Assembly: GCA_963769765.1 (NCBI GenBank)
Contig: CAVYNA010000004.1
Span: 747,102-811,101 of the forward strand
Length of the DNA: 64,000 bases
Direction of reading: 5' to 3'
Source: Bog-756 sp963769765
GTDB taxonomy: Bacteria; Actinomycetota; Acidimicrobiia; Acidimicrobiales; RAAP-2
Part shown: in pieces, positions 26,941 through 36,279 of the stretch
Numbering within the stretch: the stretch's first letter is position 1
Layout: each line of letters begins with the position of its first letter
Program-made: the position numbers and the translations under genes
The notes under the pieces: generated by a model
Databases searched by the model: none
Told to the model about the DNA's origin: nothing
What the model saw: only the letters and a program-made list of their open reading frames with translations

Positions 26941-28338
26941 ATGGCATCCGAGGGCACCCGCCGCGGCGACACCGTGAACGCGACGGAGCACCTCCAGTCC
27001 GTCGTCGACAAGATCGTGGCCAAGAATCCCGCGCAGGTCGACTTCCACCAGGCCGTCCGCGAGGTCGCGCAGTCGATCACGCCCGCGATCGAGCGCAATC
27101 CCCGCTACATGCGCGAACGGATCTTCGAACGCCTGGTGGAGCCCGATCGCGTCATCAGCTTCGGGGTGAACTGGGTCGACGACGCCGGTGACATCCACGT
27201 CAACCGCGGGTACCGCATCCAGATGAGCAGCTCGATCGGTCCGTACAAGGGCGGGTTGCGCTTCCACCCGAGCGCGACCTCCGGACTGTTCAAGTTCCTC
27301 GCCTTCGAGCAGACCCTCAAGAATTCACTGACCACCCTGCCGATGGGCGGTGCGAAGGGCGGCTCCGACTTCGATCCGAAAGGCAAGAGCGAATCCGAGA
27401 TCCGCCGCTTCTGCCAGTCATTCATGACGGAGCTCTATCCGTACATCGGCGAATTCACCGATGTCCCGGCCGGCGACATCGGCGTCGGCGAGCGCGAGAT
27501 CGGCTACCTCTTCGGGCAGTACAAGCGCATCGCCAAGCGCTTCGTGGGCGCGCTCACCGGAAAGGGCGTCAAGTGGGGCGGCTCGCAGATCCGCCAGGAG
27601 GCCACCGGTTACGGAGTCGTCTACTTCGCACGCGAGATGCTTGCGACGAGAGGCGACGCACTCGAGGGCAAGACCTGTCTGGTCTCGGGGAGCGGAAACG
27701 TCGCCCAGTTCACCGTCGAGAAGCTCCTCGACCTCGGCGCTCAGGCGGTGACGCTCTCCGATTCGGACGGATTCGTCCATGATCCTGACGGCATCGACCG
27801 TGAGAAGCTCGAGTGGGTCAAGGAGCTCAAGAACCACCGCCGCGGCCGAATCCGCGAGTACGTGGAGCACTTCCCGAAGGCCAGCTACACGCCCACCACC
27901 GCCGGTCGGGTCAATCCGATCTGGAGGGTCCCCGCGGACTGCGCCTTCCCGAGCGCCACCCAGAACGAGATCAGCGGAGCGGACGCGAAGCACCTCGTCG
28001 ACGGCGCGGTCGGGCTGGTCGCCGAGGGGTCCAACATGCCGACCGTGCCCGAGGGGATGGAGCGCTTCACCGAGTCCGGCATCCTGTACGCGCCGAGCAA
28101 GGCCTCCAACGCCGGCGGTGTCGCGGTCTCCGGGCTCGAGATGGCCCAGGGTATGCAGCTCGTCCAGTGGTCCCATCAGGAGGTGGACGATCGCCTCCAG
28201 GAGATCATGCGCCGGATCCACACCAATGTCGTGGAGACCGCTGCCGAATTCGACCGTCCCGGTGACTACGTCGTCGGCGCCAACATCGCCGGCTTCATGA
28301 AAGTGGGTGACGCCATGCTCGACGAGAGCCCGATCTGA
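26941..28338 (+). CDS. gdhA: NAD(P)-specific glutamate dehydrogenase (hexameric GdhA family)
   Basis: 465 residues from ATG 26941. YRIQMSSSIGPYKGGLRFHP, TTLPMGGAKGGSDFDPKGKS (catalytic Lys), YIGEFTDVPAGDIGVGEREI, VKWGGSQIRQEATGYGVVYF and LVSGSGNVAQFTVEKLLDLG identify the GdhA family of about 450 residues. It interconverts 2-oxoglutarate plus ammonia and glutamate. The ATG was chosen over GTG 26974 because of the -10-like AAAGAT six bases upstream and the DosR-like box at -42.5. It is followed two bases later by an amino acid permease gene. Confidence 0.92.
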   Translation: MASEGTRRGDTVNATEHLQSVVDKIVAKNPAQVDFHQAVREVAQSITPAIERNPRYMRERIFERLVEPDRVISFGVNWVDDAGDIHVNRGYRIQMSSSIGPYKGGLRFHPSATSGLFKFLAFEQTLKNSLTTLPMGGAKGGSDFDPKGKSESEIRRFCQSFMTELYPYIGEFTDVPAGDIGVGEREIGYLFGQYKRIAKRFVGALTGKGVKWGGSQIRQEATGYGVVYFAREMLATRGDALEGKTCLVSGSGNVAQFTVEKLLDLGAQAVTLSDSDGFVHDPDGIDREKLEWVKELKNHRRGRIREYVEHFPKASYTPTTAGRVNPIWRVPADCAFPSATQNEISGADAKHLVDGAVGLVAEGSNMPTVPEGMERFTESGILYAPSKASNAGGVAVSGLEMAQGMQLVQWSHQEVDDRLQEIMRRIHTNVVETAAEFDRPGDYVVGANIAGFMKVGDAMLDESPI

Positions 28339-28339
28339 G

Positions 28340-29977
28340 ATGGCCACGACCTCGATCGACGCCGCCAACCCCGACCGGCCCGCAGAAGCGCCGAAGGAGA
28401 AGGGCCTCAAGTCCGACGCGCTGAGTCTCGTCTCGAACATCGTGATCGGTGTCGCTTCGACGGCGCCCGCCTACAGCCTGGCCGCGACCCTCGGCCTCAT
28501 CGTCGTGGCGGTCGGGGTGCTCTCCCCGACGATCGTCGTGCTCGCGTTCATCCCGATGCTGTTCGTCTCGATCGGCTACAGCGAGCTGAACAAGGCCGAC
28601 CCCGACTGCGGCACCACCTTCACCTGGGGGACCCGGGCGTTCCGGCCATGGGTCGGCTGGATGGGCGGGTGGGGCATCATCGCCGCAGACGTGCTGGTCA
28701 TGGCCAGCCTGGCCCAGGTCACCGGCCAGTACACCTTCCTGCTCTTCAACGACAAGTCGATCGGGGAGAACCCGACCAGCGGGTGGGTCCTCCTCGTCGG
28801 CATCCTCTTCATCGCCCTGCTGACCTACATCTGTTATCGGGGCATCGAGCTCTCGGCCCGCATCCAGCGGATCCTGCTTGCGACCGAGGTGACCATCCTC
28901 GCCCTGTTCGCAGTCGTCGCCCTGGTCCGTGTCGCGATCGGCACGGCGCCCTCGAGCCACCTCGTCCCGGCCTGGAGCTGGTTCAACCCATTCAGCGGCC
29001 CGTCGATGTCGAAGGTGATCGGCGGCCTGCTGCTGATGCTCTTCATCTACTGGGGATGGGACACCTCGGTCTCGATCAACGAGGAGACGACCGACCGGAC
29101 CCGCAACCCGGGGCTCGCGGCGATCATCTCGACGGTCCTGCTCCTCGCCATCTACTTCGTCGTGACTCTCGGGGCCCAGGCGTTCGCCGGCGTCGGGTCG
29201 ACCGGCATCGGTCTCGCCAACCCCAGCCACTACAGCGACATCTTCTCCGCGCTCGGCACCGCGGTCTTCGGGCACTCGACGATCGGCACCATCGGGGCGA
29301 GGCTGCTCATCCTCATGGTGCTCACCTCGGCGGCGGCGTCCACCCAGACGACGATCCTGCCCACCGCGCGCACCACGCTCTCGATGGCCGTCTACAGGGC
29401 GATCCCCAGCGCGTTCGGACGCGTCCACAAGCGGTACCTCACCCCGACGGTCTCGACGATCACCATGGGCGCCATCTCGGTCGTCCTCTACTTCGCGTTC
29501 AACCAGCTCGCCGGCGGCTACCTCATCCCGGACGCGGTGACCGCCATCGGGATCTGGATCGCCTTCTACTACGGGCTCACCGGCTTCACCTCGGCCTGGT
29601 ACTACCGGAAGGTGCTCACGCGGTCGAGGCGCGACCTCTGGATGAAGGGGATCCTTCCCGCCACCGGAGGCGTGATGCTCTACTTCGCGATGGTATGGAG
29701 CATCTGGCAGGACTGGAACTACAACAACGTCCAGGCGCAGAGCTTCACGTCATGGACCCTGCCCTTCCCACCTCACTCGCAGGTCGGCGGCGTCTTCCTC
29801 ATCGCAGCGGTCTCCGCACTGGTCGGGCTGGTGTGCATGGCGCTCATGCGGTTCGGCAGCCCGACCTTCTTCCGCGGTGAGACCCTGAACCGGTCGACAC
29901 CGACCCTCGTGCCCGAAGGGACCGGCATACCGACCGGGGATGCGCCGGTCGAACCGCACAGCAGCGCTGCCTCCTGA
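28340..29977 (+). CDS. APC-family amino acid permease
   Basis: 545 residues, about 12 transmembrane helices. ALSLVSNIVIGVASTAPAYS is the first helix of the amino acid-polyamine-organocation family, followed by CGTTFTWGTRAFRPWVGWMG and IYWGWDTSVSINEETTDRTR, a well-conserved cytoplasmic loop. The ATG at 28340 lies one base after the gdhA stop, so the two are co-transcribed. It probably imports an amino acid (glutamate, lysine or related) for the dehydrogenases around it. Confidence 0.85.
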   Translation: MATTSIDAANPDRPAEAPKEKGLKSDALSLVSNIVIGVASTAPAYSLAATLGLIVVAVGVLSPTIVVLAFIPMLFVSIGYSELNKADPDCGTTFTWGTRAFRPWVGWMGGWGIIAADVLVMASLAQVTGQYTFLLFNDKSIGENPTSGWVLLVGILFIALLTYICYRGIELSARIQRILLATEVTILALFAVVALVRVAIGTAPSSHLVPAWSWFNPFSGPSMSKVIGGLLLMLFIYWGWDTSVSINEETTDRTRNPGLAAIISTVLLLAIYFVVTLGAQAFAGVGSTGIGLANPSHYSDIFSALGTAVFGHSTIGTIGARLLILMVLTSAAASTQTTILPTARTTLSMAVYRAIPSAFGRVHKRYLTPTVSTITMGAISVVLYFAFNQLAGGYLIPDAVTAIGIWIAFYYGLTGFTSAWYYRKVLTRSRRDLWMKGILPATGGVMLYFAMVWSIWQDWNYNNVQAQSFTSWTLPFPPHSQVGGVFLIAAVSALVGLVCMALMRFGSPTFFRGETLNRSTPTLVPEGTGIPTGDAPVEPHSSAAS

Positions 29978-30107
29978 GCGGCGCGGAGCGAGGTGTCCGC
30001 CGCCGGGTGACGACCAGTTCGCGGTGCGGAGCGCCTGTGGGAAGATCGGCGCAGGACAGCGTCGCCGATGCCGCGGGAGCCGCACACCAGGTCGCGAGGG
30101 AACGAAG

Positions 30108-31580
30108 ATGACGACAACCCACACCCATGCCGTCGACGAGCTCGCCGATCGGCTCCGGACGGAGTGCCTCATCGGCGGCGTCTGGCGACCCTCGTCAGAC
30201 GGCTCCCGCATCGACGTGGCGGACCCCTCCTCCGGCGAGGTCTTCGCCACCGTCGCCAACGGGACCGAGCTCGACGCGACGGCGGCCGCCGATGCAGCGT
30301 CCGCCGCCCTCCCCGAGTGGTCCGCCACCCCGCCCCGGGCGCGCTCCGAAGTCCTCCGGAGGGCCTTCGAGCTGATGGTCGCGCACGGCGACGAGCTCGC
30401 CCGGTTGGTCGTCCTCGAGAACGGGAAGGCGCTCGCGGACGCCCGCGGGGAGATCGCCTACGCGGCCGAGTTCTTCCGCTGGTACGCCGAGGAGGCGGTC
30501 AGGAGCGCCGGCGAGATCTCGACCGCGCCGGCCGGGACCAACAGGATCCTCGTGATCCGCCAACCGATCGGCGTCGCGGTGCTGGTCACGCCGTGGAACT
30601 TCCCGGCGGCGATGCTCACGCGCAAGATCGGGCCCGCACTCGCCGCAGGGTGCACCGTCGTGTGCAAGCCGGCCTCCGAGACGCCGCTCACCGCCCTTGC
30701 GATCGCCGAGCTCCTCGAGGAGGCCGGAGCCCCTGCCGGCGTGGTCAACGTCGTCCCGTCGAACCGCTCGTCGCGCTTCGTCGGCACGCTCCTCGCCGAC
30801 GACCGGGTCCGGAAGCTCTCGTTCACCGGGTCGACCGAGGTCGGCCAGGTCCTCTTGCGCACGGCGGCCGAACGCATCGTCAACTGCTCGATGGAGCTCG
30901 GCGGCAACGCCCCGTTCCTCGTGTTCGACGATGCCGACCTCGACGCGGCGGTGGCCGGGGCGATGGTGGCGAAGATGCGCAACGGCGGCGAGGCGTGCAC
31001 CTCGGCGAACCGGTTCTACGTGCAGCGCGGGATTGCGGAGAAGTTCGCGGCGAGGCTCGCGACCGAGATGTCGAACCTGACCGTCGGTCCCGGGCTCGAC
31101 GAAGGGGTCCAGCTCGGTCCGCTGGTCAACGCGGAAGGCAGGGAGAAGGTCGCCTCGCTCGTCTCGGGCGCGCTCGGCGAGGGTGCCACCGCGCTGGTGG
31201 GCGGTGAGGTCCCTGACGGCCCCGGCTGGTTCTACCCGGCCACCGTGCTCACCGAGGTGGGCGGGTCCGCCGAGATCCTCGGGACCGAGATCTTCGGCCC
31301 GGTGGCGCCGATCGTGACCTTCGACTCCGAGGCCGACGTCGTGGCGATGGCCAACGACAGCGTGCACGGCCTGGTCTCCTACCTCTTCACGGGCGACCTC
31401 GCTCGCGGGCTCCGGGTCGCCGAGGCACTCGAGTGCGGCATGGTCGGGCTGAACCGCGGGCTGGTCTCCGATCCGGCGGCCCCGTTCGGCGGGACGAAGC
31501 AGAGCGGGCTCGGGCGCGAGGGCGGACACGAGGGGATGCTCGAGTACCTCGAGTCGAAGTACGTGGCCTGCAGCTGGTAG
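30108..31580 (+). CDS. NAD(P)-dependent succinate/glutarate-semialdehyde dehydrogenase family protein
   Basis: 490 residues from ATG 30108. VLVTPWNFPAAMLTRKIGPA, CKPASETPLTALAIAELLEE, SMELGGNAPFLVFDDADL (general-base Glu) and RNGGEACTSANRFYVQ (nucleophile Cys) are present; FGGTKQSGLGREGGHEGMLE matches GabD-type enzymes. It probably oxidises succinate or glutarate semialdehyde from GABA or 5-aminovalerate breakdown. The 130-bp gap from the permease gene has no clear promoter. The GNAT gene starts three bases after the stop. Confidence 0.85.
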   Translation: MTTTHTHAVDELADRLRTECLIGGVWRPSSDGSRIDVADPSSGEVFATVANGTELDATAAADAASAALPEWSATPPRARSEVLRRAFELMVAHGDELARLVVLENGKALADARGEIAYAAEFFRWYAEEAVRSAGEISTAPAGTNRILVIRQPIGVAVLVTPWNFPAAMLTRKIGPALAAGCTVVCKPASETPLTALAIAELLEEAGAPAGVVNVVPSNRSSRFVGTLLADDRVRKLSFTGSTEVGQVLLRTAAERIVNCSMELGGNAPFLVFDDADLDAAVAGAMVAKMRNGGEACTSANRFYVQRGIAEKFAARLATEMSNLTVGPGLDEGVQLGPLVNAEGREKVASLVSGALGEGATALVGGEVPDGPGWFYPATVLTEVGGSAEILGTEIFGPVAPIVTFDSEADVVAMANDSVHGLVSYLFTGDLARGLRVAEALECGMVGLNRGLVSDPAAPFGGTKQSGLGREGGHEGMLEYLESKYVACSW

Positions 31581-31583
31581 CAG

Positions 31584-32186
31584 ATGCCCACGCCGACCGT
31601 CCGGCGCGTGGCGCCACACGAGGTCCGGTCGGTCGCCCGGATGATCGCCCGGGCGTTCGCCGACGACCCGATCGAGCGCTGGTCCCTCGCCGGTGACGAC
31701 GTCACCGGCCTGATCGAGGTCGAAGCGTCCGAGGCGGCACGCCAGCTGACTGCCGAGGGTTGGCTCTGGGCGGTCGACGATCTCTCCGGCGTCGCGGCGT
31801 GGCTGCCACCGGGTGGTGCGTACGACGAGGCCATCGATGCCGCCGTCGCCCAGGCGCTCGCCGCCTCCGGCGGCGATCCGAAGCGCTACACGGAGTGCTG
31901 GACGTGGATCGAGTCGCACCGACCGGTCGTGCCGCACTGGTACCTCGATCTCCTGGCTGTGGACCCTGGTCGCCAACAACTCGGCACCGGCTCGCACCTC
32001 CTCGCGGACGGGCTCGCTCGCGCCGACGGTGCGGGCGGGGCGACCTTCCTCGTGACCGGGAACCTCGCGATCGTGCCTTGGTATCAGCGCCACGGGTTCG
32101 CCGTCGGCGCCGAGGGCCGGGCGCCCGGGGGCGGACCGGTCGTCTGCTTCCTCGAGCGGACCGCGCGGACCGGATCCGAGCGGTGA
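31584..32186 (+). CDS. GNAT-family N-acetyltransferase
   Basis: 200 residues. VRRVAPHEVRSVARMIARAF and ERWSLAG at the N-terminus, YLDLLAVDPGRQQLGTGSHL (acetyl-CoA binding motif A, R-x2-x-G-T-G) and PWYQRHGFAVGAEGRAPG (motif B) define the fold. The substrate is unknown. It starts three bases after the aldehyde dehydrogenase stop and ends convergent to the HAD gene with only 14 bp between the stops. Confidence 0.85.
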   Translation: MPTPTVRRVAPHEVRSVARMIARAFADDPIERWSLAGDDVTGLIEVEASEAARQLTAEGWLWAVDDLSGVAAWLPPGGAYDEAIDAAVAQALAASGGDPKRYTECWTWIESHRPVVPHWYLDLLAVDPGRQQLGTGSHLLADGLARADGAGGATFLVTGNLAIVPWYQRHGFAVGAEGRAPGGGPVVCFLERTARTGSER

Positions 32187-32200
32187 GCGACGTCGCCCCT

Positions 32201-32872
32201 TCAGAGTCCGGGAAACCGTGCCTCGAGCGAGGCGAGGACATGGTCGGCACCCGCCGACCGGAGCTCGTCGGCCGAGAAGCGGCCGCTCGCCACCCCGACC
32301 GACACCGCGCCGGCGTGGCGTGCCGCGTCGATGTCTCGAGGGGTGTCCCCCACCACGGAGACCTGGGATGCCACGAGGCCGCGATGCAACTGCGTCGCCT
32401 TGCCGATCGCCAGCCGGGTCAGCTCGGCACGATCCGGTGAATCCGATCCGTATGCCCCGAACGGGAAGAACCGGTTGAGGTTGGACGGGATGAGTTTGGT
32501 CCGGGCAGCACCTTCGAGCGCTCCGGAGACCAGGCCGAGCATCACGCCCGCGGCTCCGAGTGCGTGCAGGGACTTCTCGGCTCCGGGAAGGACCCGATAC
32601 TGCTCGGAGACCACGATGTCGTCGGAAAGGTGCAGCAGGTACTCGCCGTAGAGCCGGTCGAGCTCCCCGTCGGTCGGATCGCGCCCCAGCACCGCGACGA
32701 AGGTCTCCCTGGCCACGGCCGGATCGGTCTCTCCCGCCGAAGTGTGCTCGCCGATGTCCGCGGCGACGCCGTGGAGCTTCTCGAAGGCGGCCGCCCAACT
32801 CCGCGCGCCGGCCCCGCCGGTGTGGACGAGCGTCTCGTCGATGTCGAACAGGACGACCACCGGCATCGTCAT
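32201..32872 (-). CDS. HAD-family hydrolase (phosphoglycolate phosphatase-like)
   Basis: 223 residues from ATG 32872 (MTMPVV) or 32866. VVLFDIDETLVHTGGAGA carries motif I (DxD), GLVSGALEGAARTKL motif II and QVSVVGDTPRDIDAARHAGA motif IV with the nucleotide-free GDTxxD aspartates. The helical cap between residues 20 and 85 suggests a C1-cap phosphatase. The substrate is not predictable. The longer upstream frame to 33142 reads through a region without family similarity. Confidence 0.85.
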   Translation of the reverse strand: MTMPVVVLFDIDETLVHTGGAGARSWAAAFEKLHGVAADIGEHTSAGETDPAVARETFVAVLGRDPTDGELDRLYGEYLLHLSDDIVVSEQYRVLPGAEKSLHALGAAGVMLGLVSGALEGAARTKLIPSNLNRFFPFGAYGSDSPDRAELTRLAIGKATQLHRGLVASQVSVVGDTPRDIDAARHAGAVSVGVASGRFSADELRSAGADHVLASLEARFPGL

Positions 32873-33099
32873 GCGATCAGTCTCCGGTTTCCGATCCACC
32901 CTCGCCTCCGACGCCGGGCGCGCCGAGCGACTGCAACGTGCAGCACAAGCGTAGGAGGACCGCACGGGGTGTGCGCTGCACCCGGATCCGTCCCGACCGC
33001 CGGCATCCGGTGACCTGGCAGTTGCCGCGGTGTGCCGCGCTTGCGTCGCCCTGTCGACCCGTGCTCCACTTCGCGGACCGCCGGCATGGGGAGTGGGGA

Positions 33100-34584
33100 G
33101 TGCAGTCGACCATCGCGTCCAGATCCAGGGGCCTGCTGGCAACGTTCACGGCGCTTGCCCTTGCCGCACTCGTGACCACCGCCTGCAGCTCCCCTCCGGC
33201 TTCGACCGCCGCGACGCAGGCCACGGCGGCCGTCGGCACGGCAGCCGCCATCGAGGGTCCGGTCACGACCGGTCAGGTGGCCGAGCCGCTCACCGCTCTC
33301 CCCTCCGATCTCGCCGCGCACGGCTACGAGGAGCAGGAGTTCTTCGCGTCCGGTACGGCGAAGTCGTACTCCGCCATCGCCACTCCGTCGAACGGACGGT
33401 GGAAGGTCCGACCCTCAGCGTCGGCCGCTTTCAAGACCCGGATCCTCGTGCGACGCCCGGTCGACCCGGCCCGCTTCAACGGCACGGTGGTCGTCGAGTG
33501 GATGAACGTCTCGGCGGGTGAGTCGGCCCCCGACTGGGACTACCTCAACCCCTATCTCATGGCGAACGGGTACGCCTGGGTCGGCGTGTCCGCGCAGGCG
33601 ATCGCGGTCAACGGGGGGACTCCGCTGCTCGGCTCGCTGAGCGCAGCCTCGGCAAAGGGCCTCGTCGGCGCCGACCCCGCCCGGTACGGTTCGCTGCACC
33701 ATCCGGGCGACCGGTTCGCCTTCGATCTCTTCGCCCAGATCGGCGCGGCGCTGCGGGTCCACGGCGCCGAGGTGCTCGGCGCACATCCCGCGCACGTCGT
33801 CGGGGTCGGTGAGTCGCAGTCGGCCTTCTACCTCACGACCTACGCGGATGCCATCCAGCCACTGACCGGTGCGTACGATGGACTGTTCATCCACAGCCGT
33901 GGTGGCAGCGGTGCCTCCCTCGCCGGCACGTCGATCACCTCCTCGCAGGCTCCCGCGAACCTCCGCATCCGCACCGATCTCGCCGTCCCCGTCTTCATGT
34001 TCGAGACGCAGACCGACCTCATCGAACTCGGCTACGCACCGGCGCAGCAGCCCGACACGGCGCGCATCCGCACCTGGGAGGTGGCCGGAACCTCGCACGC
34101 CGACGCCTACCTCGTCGGGGCGGCGGCAGGAGTCCTCGGCTGCTCGTCCGCCGTCAACAGCGGTCCCCAGCACGACGTCGTCCAGGCTGCGTTCGCCGCC
34201 TTCTCGCGCTGGGTGACCGGAGGGACCTCCCCGCCGACCCCTCATCCGTTCCAGCTGTCCGCGACCACGCCGGCGGCACTCGCCCTCGACCCGCACGGCA
34301 ACGTCATCGGCGGCGTGCGCACGCCCGCGGTCGACGTACCGATCTCGACGCTGAGCGGCACGGCCCCCGCGGGCACGACCCCGATCTGCTCGCTCTTCGG
34401 CTCGACCACGCCCTTCGGCCCGGCGGAGCTCACCACCCTCTACGGCACGCCGGCCGACTATGTGGGGAGCTTCACCCGGAGCCTCGACCGGTCGATCGCA
34501 GGTGGGTACCTCCTCGCCGCCGACCGCAGCGCCCTGGTCGCCCAGGCCGCTGCGGTCACGTTCCCCGTTGTGTCGCGAAGCTGA
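33100..34584 (+). CDS. Secreted alpha/beta hydrolase domain protein
   Basis: About 494 residues from GTG 33100. The N-terminus is a signal peptide (RGLLATFTALALAALVTTACSS); the cysteine makes it lipoprotein-like, although the lipobox TTAC is imperfect. The mature part has VVVEWMNVSAGESAPDWDYL, YAWVGVSAQAIAVNGG, HVVGVGESQSAFYLTTYADA (GxSxS nucleophile elbow), DLAVPVFMFETQTDL and EVAGTSHADAY (catalytic His). These fit the extracellular alpha/beta hydrolase family of unknown substrate found in actinobacteria. The start is uncertain; the gap 32873-33099 before it shows no other gene. Confidence 0.75.
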   Translation: MQSTIASRSRGLLATFTALALAALVTTACSSPPASTAATQATAAVGTAAAIEGPVTTGQVAEPLTALPSDLAAHGYEEQEFFASGTAKSYSAIATPSNGRWKVRPSASAAFKTRILVRRPVDPARFNGTVVVEWMNVSAGESAPDWDYLNPYLMANGYAWVGVSAQAIAVNGGTPLLGSLSAASAKGLVGADPARYGSLHHPGDRFAFDLFAQIGAALRVHGAEVLGAHPAHVVGVGESQSAFYLTTYADAIQPLTGAYDGLFIHSRGGSGASLAGTSITSSQAPANLRIRTDLAVPVFMFETQTDLIELGYAPAQQPDTARIRTWEVAGTSHADAYLVGAAAGVLGCSSAVNSGPQHDVVQAAFAAFSRWVTGGTSPPTPHPFQLSATTPAALALDPHGNVIGGVRTPAVDVPISTLSGTAPAGTTPICSLFGSTTPFGPAELTTLYGTPADYVGSFTRSLDRSIAGGYLLAADRSALVAQAAAVTFPVVSRS

Positions 34585-34669
34585 GTCCGACCGTCGAATT
34601 CCAGCCGTCTACCGGTCCGTGCCATCATGCTGCAGCGATCCGTCCGTGCATCGCGAGAGGAGTCCCCGA

Positions 34670-35335
34670 ATGAGCGATCTGCTCCTTGCAGATGAACGGG
34701 AGGCAGTTGCCGGGGCCAGCCGCCACCTGGCCGAGAAAGGGCTCGTCATCGGGACGGCCGGCAACATCTCCGCCCGCAAGGGCGATCTCGTGGCGGTCAC
34801 ACCGACCGGCGCCGACCTGGCCAACGTGACCGCCGAGATGATCACTGTCATCAATCTCGACGGCACGGTCGTCGAGGGCGAGTTCGCGCCCACCTCCGAG
34901 GTGCCCCTGCACACCGGGATCTACGCGGGCACCAACGCGTTGGCCGTCACCCACGCTCACGCAATGGCCTCGACCGCACTCTCGTGCTGCCACGACGAGC
35001 TTCCGCCGCTCCACTACAGCTGCCTCGGGCTGGGCGGTGCCCCGCGCACGGCGCCATACGCCACGTTCGGGACACCGGAGCTCGCGGAGAACGTGCTGAA
35101 GGCGCTCGAGGGCCGCAACGCGGCGATGATGCAGAACCACGGATCGGTCGCCTACGGCGCCACGATGGACCAGGCGGTCGAGCGCCTCGAGCTCCTCGAG
35201 TGGCTGGCCGAGCTGTACTGGCGGGCATCGTCCATGGGCACGCCGCGCATCCTCACCGACAAGGACTTCGAGAACATCATCATCGCGGCGACCCAAGGTC
35301 GCTACGGCGTGATCCGCAAGCTCGACAAGGACTGA
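34670..35335 (+). CDS. Class II aldolase/adducin family protein (L-fuculose-phosphate aldolase-like)
   Basis: 221 residues from ATG 34670 with GAGAGGAG upstream. LVIGTAGNISARKGDLVAVT, TSEVPLHTGIYAG, AVTHAHAMASTALSC (zinc ligands) and AAMMQNHGSVAYGATMDQAV (third zinc His) match class II aldolases. Members split fuculose- or rhamnulose-1-phosphate or decarboxylate related acids. It is followed by an aldo/keto reductase gene 19 bp later, so both may act on a deoxysugar. Confidence 0.85.
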   Translation: MSDLLLADEREAVAGASRHLAEKGLVIGTAGNISARKGDLVAVTPTGADLANVTAEMITVINLDGTVVEGEFAPTSEVPLHTGIYAGTNALAVTHAHAMASTALSCCHDELPPLHYSCLGLGGAPRTAPYATFGTPELAENVLKALEGRNAAMMQNHGSVAYGATMDQAVERLELLEWLAELYWRASSMGTPRILTDKDFENIIIAATQGRYGVIRKLDKD

Positions 35336-35354
35336 GCGGCCGCCGGTCGTCATC

Positions 35355-36263
35355 GTGGCGGTGCTCGGTCTCGGCCTGGCGGCGTTGGGCAGGCCCGGCT
35401 ACCTCAACATCGGCCACGGCAACGACCTCGGACCCGACCGTTCCGTCGACGCACTCCGTGCCCGGACCCGCGACGTCTGCGACGCGGCCTGGGAGGGGGG
35501 CATCCGCTGGTTCGACGCGGCGCGCTCGTACGGACTGGCCGAGGAGTTCCTCGCCGACTGGCTGCGCACCCGCGGCATCGGTCCGGGTGACGCGACCGTC
35601 TCGTCGAAGTGGGGCTACACGTACACCGCCGGTTGGAAGGTGGAGGCCGCGGTCCACGAGGTCAAGGACCACGGCGCCGGCGCACTCGCACGACAGTGGC
35701 CGGAGAGCAACGCCCTGGTCGGCCCGTGGCTCGGCCTCTACCAGGTGCACTCGGCGACCGAGGAGTCCGGCGTCCTCGAGGACCGGGCGGTCCACCATGC
35801 GCTCGCCGCGCTGCCCGTCCGCGTCGGCCTCTCCTTGAGCGGTCCGCGGCAGGCCGCGACACTCCGGCGCGCGCTCGAGGTCGAAGTCGACGGTCGCCAG
35901 CTCTTCTCGGCCGTCCAGGCCACGTGGAACGTGCTCGAGCCTTCGGTCGGTGCCGCGCTCGCAGAGGCGAAGGATGCCGGGTGGACAGTCGTCGTGAAGG
36001 AGGCCCTCGCCAACGGGCGGCTCGCCGGGGCATCCTCCCCCACCGCGGGCTTCGCCGACGCTGCCGACGCCACGGCTCTCGCCGCCGTACTCGTCCGACC
36101 TTGGGCCGACGTCGTGCTCTCCGGCGCATCGACCGCCGCACAGCTTCGGTCGAACCTCGAGGCCACAGACGCTGCCCGAGCACTCGATCCCACCCGGTTC
36201 GACGCATGCGCGATCGAGCCGGCGGACTATTGGAGCGCGCGCTCGCAGCTGACCTGGACCTGA
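35355..36263 (+). CDS. Aldo/keto reductase
   Basis: 302 residues from GTG 35355. RWFDAARSYGLAEEFLADWL carries the catalytic Asp and Tyr, VSSKWGYTYTAG the Lys and LGLYQVHSATEE the His of the AKR tetrad; VLSGASTAAQLRSNLEA is the phosphate-binding end. The protein is close to the D-threo-aldose or L-fucose dehydrogenase-like AKRs, in line with the aldolase gene just upstream. The product is likely an NAD(P)-linked sugar or aldehyde oxidoreductase. Confidence 0.82.
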   Translation: MAVLGLGLAALGRPGYLNIGHGNDLGPDRSVDALRARTRDVCDAAWEGGIRWFDAARSYGLAEEFLADWLRTRGIGPGDATVSSKWGYTYTAGWKVEAAVHEVKDHGAGALARQWPESNALVGPWLGLYQVHSATEESGVLEDRAVHHALAALPVRVGLSLSGPRQAATLRRALEVEVDGRQLFSAVQATWNVLEPSVGAALAEAKDAGWTVVVKEALANGRLAGASSPTAGFADAADATALAAVLVRPWADVVLSGASTAAQLRSNLEATDAARALDPTRFDACAIEPADYWSARSQLTWT

Positions 36264-36267
36264 GCAG

Positions 36268-36273
36268 TAGATT
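36268..36273 (+). promoter_or_regulatory. -10 element of a probable leaderless promoter
   Basis: TAGATT lies exactly six bases before GTG 36280 and no SD is present, so the PH-domain gene is probably read from a leaderless transcript beginning at its start codon. Confidence 0.45.
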
Positions 36274-36279
36274 CGGATT

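Noticed and set aside
30195..32798. An 867-residue minus-strand frame
   Set aside because: Spans three well-supported genes on both strands in antisense or other frames; composition is typical of GC-rich shadows.
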